Positions 1 through 12,390 of a stretch of 64,000 nucleotides of DNA are shown here, one piece after another; within the stretch, counting starts at the first letter, position 1; each line of letters opens with the position of its first letter. The stretch spans positions 22,541,320-22,605,319 of the forward strand of contig CM067569.1 of NCBI GenBank assembly GCA_034336665.1. Direction: 5' to 3'. A program made the position numbers and the translations under genes. The notes under the pieces are model-generated. The model saw only the letters and a program-made list of their open reading frames with translations. It was not told the DNA's origin and made no database searches. The stretch comes from Luscinia megarhynchos. Its lineage: Eukaryota > Chordata > Aves > Passeriformes > Turdidae.

Positions 1-3000
1 GGTATAATTGATGACCTGCATTTACAGACATGGGTGGTATACAGATGTAAATGTTATTATAGCTTTTATATTTTATGTTCTTTCTGAAAGATCATTTTGT
101 CTTTGAATAATACTCCTGTTCAGATTTTGGGGGGTTTATCTCTAAAAGAGAATATGAAATGGATATTGCACATCGTATATTTCTTAAAAGTAATTTGGAA
201 TTTTAGGGTATGGGATTGGTGGTGACTGATACACTGCCTGGATGAGATATATCCCTTTGAAAATAACAGCGCCAGTACATGCCTGCATCTGTCTAACCTC
301 ATAATTCACTTTCACATTGGGTTATGGATGTCTGCATTCAGTGAGTCTATCTTCCCTTTAGGTATTATTTCAGCCCTTTGAGATAATAAGGAAAGTTTAA
401 TTGCGTTGTTAATTGATTTTTTGCACAACATTATTACCTTGATTGATTGCAGAGTTGATGAAAATGTTAGACACAGGCAGTGTAAAGTATCAGCCCAGTA
501 AGGAGTGGGAGCCTTGTGGAGAATAGATAACCTTGATGTTAAGAGCTATATCCTTCAGATATGTCTTCCCTTGACATATTGATGGCCCTTGAAAAGGGAA
601 AAGCTGATTGTATGCAGAATGCAATCATTAAACCCACTTCAGCTGGCTGTTGATTAATTTGTTTTTTCCTGAAGGATCTAGTTAAAGAGAAGGCCTCACT
701 AGTATCAACAGCAGCCATTTTCCAGGCTTCAGATTATACTTAACCCTCTCCTAGAAGAAAGAAAAATGAGACTGTCTTGGTTTAGACAGGCAGATTGTCT
801 GCAAACATTCAGTCCAACTGCAATTTGGGGATTATAACACTCACTTTACCCCGTTAACTACTGCTTCCTCTGTGACCTCTCCTCCCCCTGCCTTCAGTGT
901 TCAGCTTTGCCACAGCTAGCACAAAGTCACGTTTGATGTTTTCTGAGTAAGGCCAGTGTCTGTTCTCAGCAGAGATGCCAACAGGGATGTCAAGCTTGTT
1001 TTGCCCAAAGACTGAAATACTTCAGTAGCATACAGCTTCTTCCCAGGAGCCTCTCTGAAAGGACCACAGGGTTCACTGCACACACGTAAGTGGTTAAGCT
1101 TTCCTTATCCCTGAAAAGATCTTTCTTGTGTAATTTTTTATTATTACTTTTGAGATCTTTGAGGTCTTCTGTAGGGCAGTTTGTGCTGTTCAGCGCTGCC
1201 CCAGGCTTAACAGCAGCACTCATGTGCCCTGTTGTTGAATACATTTAACCAAACAGTGGCTGTGTGTGACTGGCTTTCCTGCTGTGAGTTCATGTGATGG
1301 TCTAATCCCAGACTACCTGCTACCTTCAGAGGACTTTCTGCTTTAATAGCACCCACACCGAGAGCAAAGGTGAAGCATATTGCCTAAATGGCCTTCCTGT
1401 GGCAGAAGGGGCTTCCTTGGCTGCAAAACATTCTCGGGACTCGGGGACAGCTTCTATCTTAAGCCTTTCTCTTCCTTGTACCAGCAAATAACTCAACACA
1501 TCCAAAATATATATGCAGCTTTAACCAAGCAATTTAATGCCTCTGAGTGTGGTGGAGATTTTATCCATCCATTAACCATTTAAAGGGTATTTGGTAAAGT
1601 AACAGGTTATTGCTTCCTTTAGCTTGGTAGTTTCAAATGCTACCCTTTTTTGTGTTTCTGAGTGATAACAGTGATCACTGCTGCTTGATTATTTGGCCAC
1701 ATGTGTTTTATTAGGTCCATCGTGAACATTTTGCCAGTGAGCTCCTTTTTCATAGGGGGACATGTTAACGTGTGACATAGTCAAGTCTGACAAATTTGAA
1801 CCAGCCAAATAAGTGAGTAATATTTCAAGCTGTCAAAGTGGGTGAATACTGATTAACTGACATACTCCAAAAGCTCTCACCAATATCCGTGCTCTGGTGG
1901 AAAATGTTTACTAAGCAGAACACTTGTTAGAAAGTCTTTAGTGCTTTAACTAAACTTTAATCACTCTTACCCTAATGGAAGGGTTTTAATGTGCTTTTCA
2001 AGCTGTTTCTTAGTCCCCAATTTTTTATCTTTAGCAAAAGCTTCCATAAAGACTAAAAGTAAACCTGTAAACTGCATTCTACTGGCCACTGTGATTTAAT
2101 CTTCAGCCCCCTCCCATTAGCATATTTTTAAAGGGAGGCTGAGGAAGGGGGAAAAGAGTTGAGGATAGAAACCAATGACAATATTTTGGCTTTCAGTACT
2201 GGAGGCAGGTTGGGAACTAGACTAAGGCCAGTAACTATTTAGCAATAGCAGATGGTGCAATATGTCATACAGTATAGAGCAAAATTCTACTAAGAGGCAA
2301 GCCCAGACTTTGTCCAGAGAGCTACATATTTTCTGAATACTTCAAGTGTTTGGATCCAGATGCACTTTTGATTTCACTTGATGCTAAATAGTAATAGTGA
2401 CAGAAGAGAGAAAGGAGCTCACCCGTTGTGGGCTCTGGATGTCTTACAAAATGCCAGATGCCTTCAGCTTCTGCTGGAAATCAAGGAAATCCAGGGCCTT
2501 GTAGTGTCTGCTTCTCAAAAAACACTTGGTTTTGTGTTAGGAAAAATCCAAGCAATCCTATTACTAACAATTACTTAAATGGGGTTTTTTGTTGTTGTTT
2601 TTGTTGTCGTTTCTGAGGAAGTTTGTGGCAAGGAGCAAGTAACGGCAGACAAAGAAGGTTCCCTTAACTGCATCATAATGTGACAGAAGCACTATTTAAT
2701 TATGCTCTTTAATTTTATTTGAGAGACTTTCTTTCTCAGCTTTAAAAATAAAAAGCAACTTGTCTTTATTTCAGATGACTCTCTTGAGAAATTTCAAACC
2801 AGTTGAGCCAGACTGAATTTTCTATGGCTTTTTCTTTTTCCCTAATGTGAACTCCTGCAGCAGGAACACATTTGAGATCCAAAAGCAAGTTTTACTCATG
2901 AGATGAGCCAAATTTATGTCTAAACTCTCCAGAAGGGCCCTGCTGCTCAAATTTTTTTCACATAAGAATTTTTAATTTTATTGGAATGCTTGCAGACTTT

Positions 3001-3200
3001 CCGAACAATTATTCCAAAAGTTTGCTTTCTGCCCCATAAATCACGGTACATTTGTTTAATTCTATCACAGTTACTGAAAGAACTTACTTCCCTCTTTTTT
3101 CATCTCGTATTTTATTGCTAATGCAATCTGTGCATGGTTAAGGTTTGTGAAGTATGATTTAAGTATAGTCACTTTTTGTTTTCCTAATGACCTTGTCATT
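1..3200. other. AT-rich non-coding stretch, no gene seen
   Basis: No open frame here is longer than about 85 codons, and none has coding-like codon choice with matching splice sites. The longest, on the minus strand at 990-1244, starts in ordinary AT-rich sequence and resembles no protein I recognise. Simple T-rich and GTT-rich runs occur near 2580-2610. I see no recognisable transposon, and read it as intergenic or intronic DNA upstream of the CpG island. Confidence 0.6.
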
Positions 3201-3429
3201 CTTTATGGTTTAGTTCGATTGCTGAGTAGTGTAAGTTTTATTATTAGAATGTAGCCCAAAGTACAGCGCAGCCAGCAGAAAGGCCATTTTTGCATATGTT
3301 AGCCAAATTAACTGCAAATCTCCTAAATTGTATGGAGTGTACACCGAACAGCTGAACTTTCGAGTATGCTCGGGAAGGGACTTTGGAACCTCCTTCTCCT
3401 CCATCACTCTGCGTGTGTAAAAAGTGTCT

Positions 3430-3960
3430 CTTACAGCACTGCAGCGCTCGCACCGCTGCACTAACAAAAGGAACAGAAAGGTGCTTCAAAGCAGCGCCGG
3501 CATTTACGCCGTGAGCACGAGGGAACAGGGAGCGCCTGCACCGGGGAGGCGGGCGGGCAGCTCCCGACAGCATCGCAGCTTCTGTTCGGAGCACTCCCAC
3601 GCGGGCTGGGCCGCCCGAACGAGCCCACCAGGCACTCGGGGACACCGGGATGAGCCCACCACAGCCGGGCACACACAGACCGCGGGGTGAGCCCGCCTGA
3701 GCCGCGGGCAGGGCCTGCGCCGCGCGGATTGCCGCCCGCCCGCGCGGCTCGGCGCGGCCCGGCGCGCCTGGCACAAAGAGCTGCTGCCCCCTAGCGCCCG
3801 CGGGCCCGCCCGCACCGCTCCCTCCCCGCGCCGCCTGAGGGAATGGCGCGCTCGCTCCCAGCCGTGCTCAAATGGCGCACTCCCGCTAGTTTCAACCCGA
3901 ACGGACTGCGAGCCCGCTTCCTTTCCTCCGCCGCCTTCAAGGGCATTCAGTGTATTCAAA
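3430..3960. promoter_or_regulatory. CpG island, candidate promoter or insulator
   Basis: This is the only GC-rich, CpG-dense block in an otherwise AT-rich window. It holds GC boxes (GGGAGGCGGGCGGG near 3542-3555 and the CCGCCCGCCCGCG run near 3731-3743) and no clear TATA box. Two similar words, AATGGCGCGCTC at 3842-3853 and AATGGCGCACTC at 3871-3882, carry the ATGGCG core typical of YY1 sites near start points. In vertebrates such islands usually mark broad, TATA-less promoters. The direction is unclear: a donor-like GGG/GTGAGC lies at 3686/3687 on the plus strand, and the long frames in the island are mostly on the minus strand. Long frames are expected in GC-rich DNA and are not evidence of a protein. 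It could be an alternative promoter, a lncRNA promoter, or an orphan CpG island acting as an enhancer or boundary. Confidence 0.7.
3784..3797 (-). promoter_or_regulatory. CTCF-like binding site
   Basis: Read on the minus strand, this gives GCGCTAGGGGGCAG. It matches the known CTCF core CCGCNNGGNGGCAG at every specified position except the first. It lies inside the CpG island, so it could anchor a chromatin loop or insulate the promoter. The match is seen in the sequence; occupancy is inferred. Confidence 0.6.
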
Positions 3961-3999
3961 TGTAAGCATCGGTCCGCCCCTAAATGTTCGGCACGCTGA

Positions 4000-6900
4000 T
4001 GCTTTCTGTGCGCTTGGGTTTCTTTGGTTTGGGTATCTACCTAACTACAAAATGTATGAGTCTAAGTAATTGAAAAAAAATAAATCTTTAATTTTTCAAC
4101 ATATTTCACAGATATTTAATTATAACGTCAGCATTAATTCTCTCCATCCCACTAACAGTGCAAAACTGGTAAAGGTGCACCGAAGAGACAAAAGCATTTG
4201 GTTTGGGCATTTTTGTTTATTTGTTTGTGCATTTTTGTCGCATACTTTTTGTTTCATTTTCACTAGAAAGAGACATTCCAACCCCCCAACATATTTCTCT
4301 GATGATAGTTACAATGAGCGTGGAAAGACTCCAAAGAAATCCCAAGTGTAGAACCTTAAATTGTAGCAATGATACCCAGAGGAGTATGGAACTGGTTAAT
4401 GATTTAAAGTATTATGCCCTAAATGCTCCTATTTTAGCCAGCAGTAGGGAATCTGTAGACAGCACATGCCCAGATCAAAGCTGATCATGTCAATGTCATT
4501 CAAGGAGGGAAGGATACCCTCCTTTCCCCCTGCTCTCCCCCCTACCCTTTTTTTAAACAAAGTATGACATCTGAGGAACAGTGTGTTGATTGTTCCACTG
4601 CCAGGATACGCATAATGGAAACATTAGCTCCAAGATAACTTTTAATCTGTCAGCCTAATGGCTCCTTAATGTGTAGAGGGCTTTAAATGTATGTCAGCCA
4701 GGGCTGTATAAAGTAATATAGTTTGTGGCCTGAATGGATCTAGATGACTCTGCACCATGACACAATATGGTTTATTATTAAGTATCAGCTCATCAGCTTA
4801 TTCCCACGGACTTGGACAAGCTTCTCAATTTTCCAGTAACAGATTATGTGAGAAAAAGCTTGCAGTGCATTTTTTTTTACTTTTTCTTTCTCCCCTCTTT
4901 TCCAAATTACAAGTTTCTTCCCTAGTTGCACTGGGAGCCCTGAAGTGTATTTACAGCAGGCTGCACTTTATCACACATCAGCTTGACTGCTAGTTTACAC
5001 TGAACATTTATGCAGCTTCCTTGGCCCAGGATGCAAACTTCACATCTTTGTATTCCTATCACCTTCATTGCAAATTTTTCCAACATCCCCTCCCTGTTGA
5101 CTGCTTTGCTCCCCCCTCCCTTGGTCTCACTTCCCTACATACTCCCCCCTTTTTCCCCCTTCCTACAAACAGGCCAGTGAGACTTGACATGTCACAGTAC
5201 TTGTCTGTGCAGGATACTTGCAATAATTCAGCGTGTTAGTTTGCCTTCTGTGATTCCTCTCAGCTCTAGCTTAGGTGTATAATTCTAACACCATGGCTGT
5301 AGACTGGATACAGATTTGATTTTGTGCCTTTCAGTAATTTCTTTCAATTTGAAAGATCATTTTGTGCCCCGTGCTGTAGGGTGTCCAGAGGAAAATGTTA
5401 ACATTTTTCGGCATCCCTGTGCAGGGAGGCAGAGCAAAGAGGTAATTCATCTCCTCTGAATGGGAAGGTTACCTTCCTTGAACGTTGTTGCCCTTAGAGG
5501 GAGGGGGAGTCAGGATCTGAAGGTATGTCTTCTTTCTCCATGGACCACAATCCCTAATTCGCAGGCACCTCTTTGGGAGTATTTGGGGACCACTTCACTG
5601 TGGCCATAGTGAAGGAATTTTGTCTTAGCCACAGCTGGCTCTGTCCCCATCCTTCTCAAGCACAGCCTCACTCCTTTATAGCTACTTTTTGAGAAACTGT
5701 GCATAATTTTTGCTTACATTTAGTGTTCCTGTCCTCTTATGAATAAATTAAGTAGTGTATAACCTAAGTAAAGTTAATATTTGTGCATTTGTTATGTGAG
5801 CACTTGCGAGTGTTTTACGATAATATTTTGGGGAATTTACCTGGGTTTTGTTTTTTGCTGTAATATTTCAGGTCTTTTGAAGATTCTTTTCTACAGCATT
5901 TAGCTGGGGCACAACCAAAGGCATTTTTATCTGTTGTATCTGCATATCTGCAGCTCTTCTGTTCTGTTCCTGTGTCACATTGCAGCTTGTGAGCTCAGTC
6001 CTCCCCACGCTGGCAGTGCTTTGTTCGCTGGGGCAGAGTGCAACTCTGAGTGGATCTCTCTGGGTTACACACTTGGCTGCTTTGGGGAGCACTTGGTGAC
6101 CCAGATGATCCTTTACATCTCTTCTTGTCTTCCAAGGGACCTTCTCAGATTTCCATGCCAAAGAATTCATAGGCTGGATCATACTCAATAGAAACAATTA
6201 TTCTGTTTCACCAAAAGGAACTGAAAAGAAGTTGTCAACTAGACATCTAGTTAATGTTGTTAGAATTTCCAGGTAGATAAATACAAAGTGAATAATTACT
6301 AAACTCCTGTACAAAAGGGTTTGCTTTTGGCTTGTTTTTTCTTTACTTTTTTGACACTTTTTTTTTGCTTTTTTTTTGTACCCAGACTAGCATACCCTTT
6401 AGATGAAAAGATTTTTAAGAGTTTAAATTAACTTGACTCGTGGAGGTGTTTTGCCTAAATCAGTAGCATTGTAGACTTTAAATCGTTCATAGATAGGTAT
6501 TTATTCTCCTCTAAATGTTGCCAGTAGGGAATTACTTTCCTTTATAGGAAGTTTATATTAATATTTAAGGGAATTTCACAGCTTCTGTTCATTAATTGTA
6601 GAATATGCCCAAGTGCCTATGAAAAAAATGATAATGGTATTGATATTTCATCCTGAAGAGTCTCAAAACAGTTTGCAGACTGGTAGTATAACCACACTGA
6701 AATGCACCCAGCTTCTTGGTGGAACATGGCAGCTGTTTAATAGCCCATAGCAAAACTATGCAACAGCAGGTTGTGCAAAAAGAGATGAATATGGATCAAA
6801 TACAAATTGGCAGTGGAGGATTTAGGTGCTGTGCTCTAATTAAAGTTAGGTGAAGTGGAATTCCACTAGAATATTGAGTCTGTATATGGAGTGCTACACT

Positions 6901-8290
6901 TTATCTGACCACAGCTCCTAGTACCAGGCCCTGTGGTTAGTCCATGTGGAAGACAGGCAGAAGCTGTGAACTGAAATGTGCTCCCTGATGGATACTGCAG
7001 ACCAGTGTTTGACAAACAAATTTAATTATGGGTACTTTGCTGCTTTCACTTGCAGAGGGGCTTATTAAAAACATTTGATGTTAAAATGGGTGCCTGGTGG
7101 GGATGTTGGGCAGATGTGGCAATAGGTTTTGATGGGGGTGGCAAAATTTTTGGCTTGACTACTTAGTTTTAATAATTACTTTTTAAAGAAAACTGAATGC
7201 TACTGGAGGAAGCTGTGTTGCTGGAACCTGCCCAAGTTGTGATGACTGAGAGGTGGGTTTTTCTAAGTGTGGAGTTTTAACATACTAGAGAAAAGAGGTA
7301 GGAAAAAAGCAACAAGATGCTGCCCAACAACAATTCCCTTAGATCACTATCAGCTTGAGATGAATTTTGACCTGTAACTAACTAAAGCTGTATGATCTAT
7401 AGGTCTAACACTTCCCATTGCAATTTGTTTTTGCTACTTCTGATATAATACATCTGCAAACCTTTTTTTGCTCTAGAAAATGTGTATAAGAGGTCTAAAA
7501 GCACCACAGCTCTCTGTAAAATATGCCAAATTTAAAAGGAGCCAACATGACTTGAACTTTTTCATGTGCTTAGTATGCATGTATGTATTTATTTATTTAT
7601 TTGGATAATTGGGTTTTCCCTCAGCTAAGGAAAGGCTGGTGCTGCTGACATTACAATGTGTTTGTGAAGAAAGACTGATACCACAACACACACAAGCAAC
7701 TGCAAGGTCATTACTTACCCAGCGTAATTAGAACATCCATTCCGAAGGATGGAAACATTTAAAAGATAAAGAGTGAATTTAAAAATGATTCTTCCCAATG
7801 CATTTTTTTCATAATTATAGTTTTAACAGCTTGTGGTGATGGTAGAATCAGCTACTTAAGAAAAATTAGAAGCCTCATTCAGGGAAGATGATCCCTCAAG
7901 AGACCTTGTGTTGTCATTTCTTACCATTTCTCTACCTCGAGCAGAAACCTCATTCTGGATGCTGTGTGTTGTTTTGATGTATAGGGGGTATGCTTAGCTT
8001 ATTATGGCCAATGCTGGATATTTTAATTAAAAACACAAGAACAGCCACAGATGTATTATTTTCCCCTCATTCTTTCCCTTGTCTGTGTGTAAAAGAACAA
8101 GTGTACTCCCAGCCCTGCAAGGAAAGAATGCCATAGCAGATAGGCAGAAAAAAATGCAGTAGCTTTCCAGAATTCACGTGACATATCTTAGCATCAAAAT
8201 TCTCATTGAGGCACACAAATATTTTGCAGTTCTCTGAGCTTTCTGTAGTTGCTAAAGGGAGGTGGGACATAGAGAAGAAAAACAAAGCAA
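4000..8290. other. Non-coding stretch, no gene seen
   Basis: Apart from the C-rich motifs near 4517 and 5106, this is ordinary AT-rich sequence. Frames on both strands at about 5868-6197 overlap each other and show no domain, splice sites or coding-like codon choice. A short ATTT repeat lies near 7587-7602. No transposon family was recognised. Confidence 0.55.
4517..4547 (-). other. G-quadruplex-compatible motif
   Basis: The plus strand has four C-runs of 3, 5, 6 and 3 bases separated by spacers of 6, 6 and 2. The minus strand therefore fits the usual G3+N1-7 quadruplex rule. It lies about 550 bp beyond the CpG island. A looser C-rich stretch with longer spacers follows at about 5106-5165. 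No function is shown. Confidence 0.5.
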
Positions 8291-8800
8291 AACAAATAAC
8301 CATGCCAGTCACCGCATTTAATTTATGAGCAAGATTATTGTTTTACAAATAACCTTCATGATAAACAAGGTCTCGTGGCAACATTTTCAACTGTGCTTTT
8401 ATCAAGGCTCTCTGAGCAGCATGTGTAATATGCCTGGCAATCGAATCACAGCTGTGTGCCTGGGTAGGGAATCTCTGTGGAGACAACACTTCCTTAATTT
8501 AAACAATTGTAGGCTGCAGGATTTCAAAAATTTCAGCTGACTTTAACTGTCACTAGCCCAAGCACCTTTATCCCCAGGCGAGCAGCAGCAGCTGGATTTC
8601 ATTTCCTGCTGCCAGACTGTCCGACATCTTTGCTGAACATCCCGGGAACAGAGCGTCTTTACTTTAAGGATTTTATTCAAGGTGACAGCTCCTCACACTT
8701 TAGCGTTCAGATCACCTCAAGTAGCTGAGATATCAGTGAAAATGAGAGCACTTCTCCAGCAAACTCCAAATTTAGATTGACTGAGGTTATCCTTAGGCCT
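8290..8800. other. Possible conserved non-coding element
   Basis: The segment has little simple sequence, is richer in varied words than its flanks, and is free of recognisable repeats. It contains a TTTATGAGCAAGATTATTG-type word near 8322 and CAGCAGCAGCAGCTGG with a CAGCTG E-box near 8581-8596. It has the look of avian conserved enhancers, but this is only an impression. Only a cross-species alignment can decide. No coding frame is supported. Confidence 0.25.
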
Positions 8801-11117
8801 CTAGACCCAGCCTCCACGACAGCACAGGCCTGCCAGTAACTTTAAAACTACAGTGGAGTTTGTAATGATGTCTGGGGAGAAATATTCTGCCAGAGCAGTG
8901 GAGGATACTATAAGCGATAGGAAATGATGTCAGATTTAGTTAGGAGTGGAGACAGCGTTAGAATATACTTGGCATAATATGGCACCGGTATCTCTGTCAG
9001 CATCTCTGTTTTCTGTCACCGCACACAATCCCGGGCCTGTCTGTAGCCCTGACAGTGTCTTTTCAGATCAGGTTATTGCCAACTTGGAGACTGCCTCAGC
9101 ACAGCACCATACAGCCCCCTTTGTTTGAAGTCTGCCCTTTTGTCATTAATGCACTTGATGTCTATTTAAATCTGACGGTGAATACAGTATCTGTTTTCCT
9201 GTCAGGAGATCATTGACAATATTAATACCTCATGTCCTTGCCTCATTTTCTAAGCACTGACACCTAGCTATAGTCTCCAGCATTCATCAAACAGCACTCT
9301 CTCACCAGTATCTCTATAAACAGTCTTGCTTCCATCCTTAAGAAATACAGCAGACCTCAAACAAGACTTTTATCAATGCCAGTGAAAAAGGAGTCCAAAG
9401 AATGTCGTTAATAAACTGCTCATATCCTTTGCATTTAGAGCTCTGAAATGGCCTTGTTACCAACTTGGGAAATCTGTTTAGGGAAAGTAAAACTTGGTCT
9501 TCATTAGACTCTTGTTTAGGAATGCTGTTATGATCTTTTGCATGTAGAAACTGCTTCACTAGTGAAATTATTGAAATTGAAATTATTGAAGAAAACTCTG
9601 TGCAGGAGGGGAAAATGACCAGGCACTGCACTGTATAGTCCCCATTTGTATTATCCTGAAGAAGAGTGTTTTTCACAAAAAAAAATTGACCTATCAATTT
9701 TCCCCACCCACAGAACCCTCATAGGAACATGAGCATGGGTTAACATTAATATCCCATGACCCATGGCTTCCAAAGCTTTAGTAGCTTATCTTATATATCT
9801 TAACTATATCCAGACCTTACACTGGAAAACAATGGACCAGAATATAAAAGCTTGCATAGTTAATTTACACTGCAGGTGGGCACAGTAATGTGTGAGTTCT
9901 GGAAATCTAAAGCGAGAAAGAACTGAGGATCTGCTCCTCCCCCTTCTTTTCCCTTCATGTAAGGCAGTTCTTGTCTCCTTTGGGCTAGGTTATGTTTGCC
10001 CTTATGGTGATGAGCTGGATACTTCAGGAACTGCTCTACTAAGACACTCCCAAGGCAGAGGAGACCCTTTCACCTTCTTTTTGTTCGTGGGAGATGACTT
10101 TAATTTGACTATACATGTCTGAGGGCTCAAAGAACAACTCTGCTAGTAAAATTTAGCATCTTTGAGGATGTTCACAGGTGGGATGTGACTGTGAGCTTAC
10201 GCTTTCACATACCACTTAGTACCACCAGAGGGGATGCTTTTGAATAAGGTAGTGAGATTTGCAGTATGTGTATCTCACCCACAGCAGTTAAGGCTTCCTC
10301 AGGCCTCTTTCTGCCTGTACTCACTGTAAATGATGTGCCTTGCCTCCCTAAAATCAGTATTATGGCTAATTATTGAAAATATACTCCATGTGCCAATATT
10401 TAGCATAATTAAACTGTATCTTGCTCATGGGATGTTGCAATGTTTTGGAGAGATAATTTGGAAATGTTTTTATTAAATATTTATTTATATGTATGAAAAT
10501 GCTGGAGTCTGGGGAGGTAAACTGTTCTAACCCATGTCTGTCAATGGCTTCCCACATAGATTTCAGCCACTCACTTCAGTTCTCTGTTGCTGAAAACAAG
10601 GGTGGTTTAGGTGCTTGCAGTATGACTTTGGGAAAGTGTGACAGGGTTTTCCAGGATCTACATTAAACTGTAATTATTTGCTGGTGTTTTTTGCCTTTTT
10701 TTTTTTTTTTCCTTTTTGGTTTCATTAATCAGGAAAACCTTTCAAACACATAGCAGGGAGATAGCAAAAAGCACAAAACATAACTTCAACCCAGACTTTT
10801 TGGTTTTTAATAAGCAAGAGAGAGGTAGTATGATTTAAAACCCACTGAATGATGTTTCAGAGTTATGTAGTTCTAGTTTTGAAGGCACTTGTGGATGTAT
10901 GTTTAACAAAATAGGTCACGTAGGTAGTTGAGCACATTCTTCCTATGAGCTCAAAATGCTGATTGAAACAGCAATACTGAATATTTTAAATGCACAAACT
11001 TTCTTTTGCAGGACAAGAGAAGACTGCTCCTTTCCCTCCCTCAAAATTCCCAAGTTATGTACTTTATTGGGTATTATTCTTGAATCCTAACTGTAATTCA
11101 TTTCCTTTTTATTGTAG
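8800..11117. other. Non-coding stretch upstream of the candidate exon
   Basis: No exon was recognised. Frames at 9338-9697 (minus) and 9892-10122 (plus) lack splice context and any family resemblance. A T15 run lies at 10696-10710. If the exon at 11118 is real, at least the right-hand part of this stretch is its upstream intron. Confidence 0.45.
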
Positions 11118-11197
11118 GCATTTTGGGGAAATGTCGCTACATTTACTACGGAAAGCATTCCGAGGGCAACCGATTCATCCGAGATGACCAGCTGTAA
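11118..11197 (+). CDS. Candidate terminal coding exon, gene not identified
   Basis: A good acceptor (TTTCCTTTTTATTGTAG, ending at 11117) leads into an open stretch. It needs two bases to finish a split codon and then reads 25 further codons to a TAA at 11195-11197. The peptide begins [16 protein letters not shown] and ends NRFIRDDQL. It is hydrophilic, rich in Tyr, Lys and Arg, with one Cys and no membrane segment. Codon choice is unlike the surroundings: third positions are often G or C (CGC, TAC, AAG, GAG, GGC, AAC, TTC, ATC, GAC, CAG, CTG). That argues for selected coding sequence. The upstream exons are not recognised in the window, so the gene probably extends left of 1 or has long introns. 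The CpG island at 3430-3960 could be one of its promoters, but no exon joins them visibly. I do not recognise the protein. It could be an alternative last exon of a larger gene. Confidence 0.5.
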
Positions 11198-12390
11198 AAC
11201 ACAGTGCTGTTTCATGCCTCTTCAATCCCTCCACATGAGAAGCACAAATCACATCTACATTTTAAGCATGTAACTGAAGTCCTCTAGTGCCTTCTGCTGA
11301 CTTTGCCGAGCCTGTCAAGATCATCCTTCTACCTTACTCTGAGTAGTCACATAGAGATTGACATGATTGCCTTTAAGCAGGTCCCATCCACCAGTGTGAC
11401 AGACAGCTGCAGCCGAGCACCCAGCCTGACAGGAGGAGCTCTGTGATGGATTGCCTGGTCCTAGAGCTGCTGCAGGAGAGCAGGGGTCACACCTGGGGCT
11501 GGGCTGAGCCTGCTCCGTCCGCAGAGCACGCGTTTATCTCTGCCCGGCCTGTTGAGCAAGGGGATGCTGATATCAAAGTGTTTATAAAAGAGAGAGGCTG
11601 TAATTTCAGATGAAAAAGCCCTTATCTGTTCTTATTTTTTATCCTGTGAATTAAGTGCTTGTGTTTCTATCATCTCATACATGCTTACACAAATCCTTTC
11701 ACAGCTTGCTGGTACACTCACCCACCTCCAAATGAGCCTAGTTGGATTATTTTTTCTTTCAACAGTTCCCTGAAAGTTCCCTGAAGTATATATCCTGAAA
11801 ACATTTTGGCCATGCAAAGCACTGTCAATTTGTGTACATGTTTATATGCAAAGGAAAAGGGTTTAAGCAATTTCCCAGACAAACAAATTTTTCTAATTCT
11901 TGGATCACATCTCATCATTTACTAGCTCCTACCTTCAGACAAATGAACATTTCTTTGTGCTGTAAAATAATGTCATAGCTGGACTGTTTACACTTGGAAG
12001 AAGTCCTTGTTGGTGATATTGACAGTATGTATTATTCCTGGTTTATTGCACATGCTGTTTTTGACTTGTAGGGATTACGTTTAGAATTAAATGCTTAAAT
12101 TTGTGGGAAAGAATGCTTAAAAGGAGTGATATAAATCTGCCACCAGATGTGTGATTATTCAGAGAGGAGAAAAGTCAACAAAAGTAACGGGTGGAATTAA
12201 CATAATTAGCAGCTTTACTAATATATTAGAGAGACAAGTTATGAATAATCCCTTTTCATATCTATGTAAAAAGGGCTATTGTCAAATTTTCAGTCAAAAA
12301 ACTAAAAAGGTATTGCAAATTTCCTGCTTTTCTGATAAATTACTTGGACATATTTAGAATCATGAACTTGTTGCTGTGGAAATAAAAAAA
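11198..12390 (+). other. Possible 3' UTR of the candidate terminal exon
   Basis: The stretch follows the TAA at 11195-11197 directly and has no long frame in that phase. Its first part (to about 11560) is richer in GC than the flanks. Candidate polyadenylation signals are an ATTAAA near 12086 and an AATAAA near 12382. Which one is used, if any, cannot be told from sequence alone. Confidence 0.3.

Noticed and set aside
3686..3692. Donor-like GGG/GTGAGC as the end of a first exon joined to 11118
   Set aside because: The open frame reaching this donor has no ATG and its phase does not fit the exon at 11118 directly, so a two-exon gene is not supported.
3210..3959. Minus-strand frames of 71-176 codons through the CpG island, one with a hydrophobic stretch (LIWLTYAKMAFLLAALYFGL at its end)
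   Set aside because: GC-rich DNA has few stops, so overlapping frames are expected. None shows a domain, and the hydrophobic frame starts from a non-ATG codon unless an internal ATG is used. Left as unproven.
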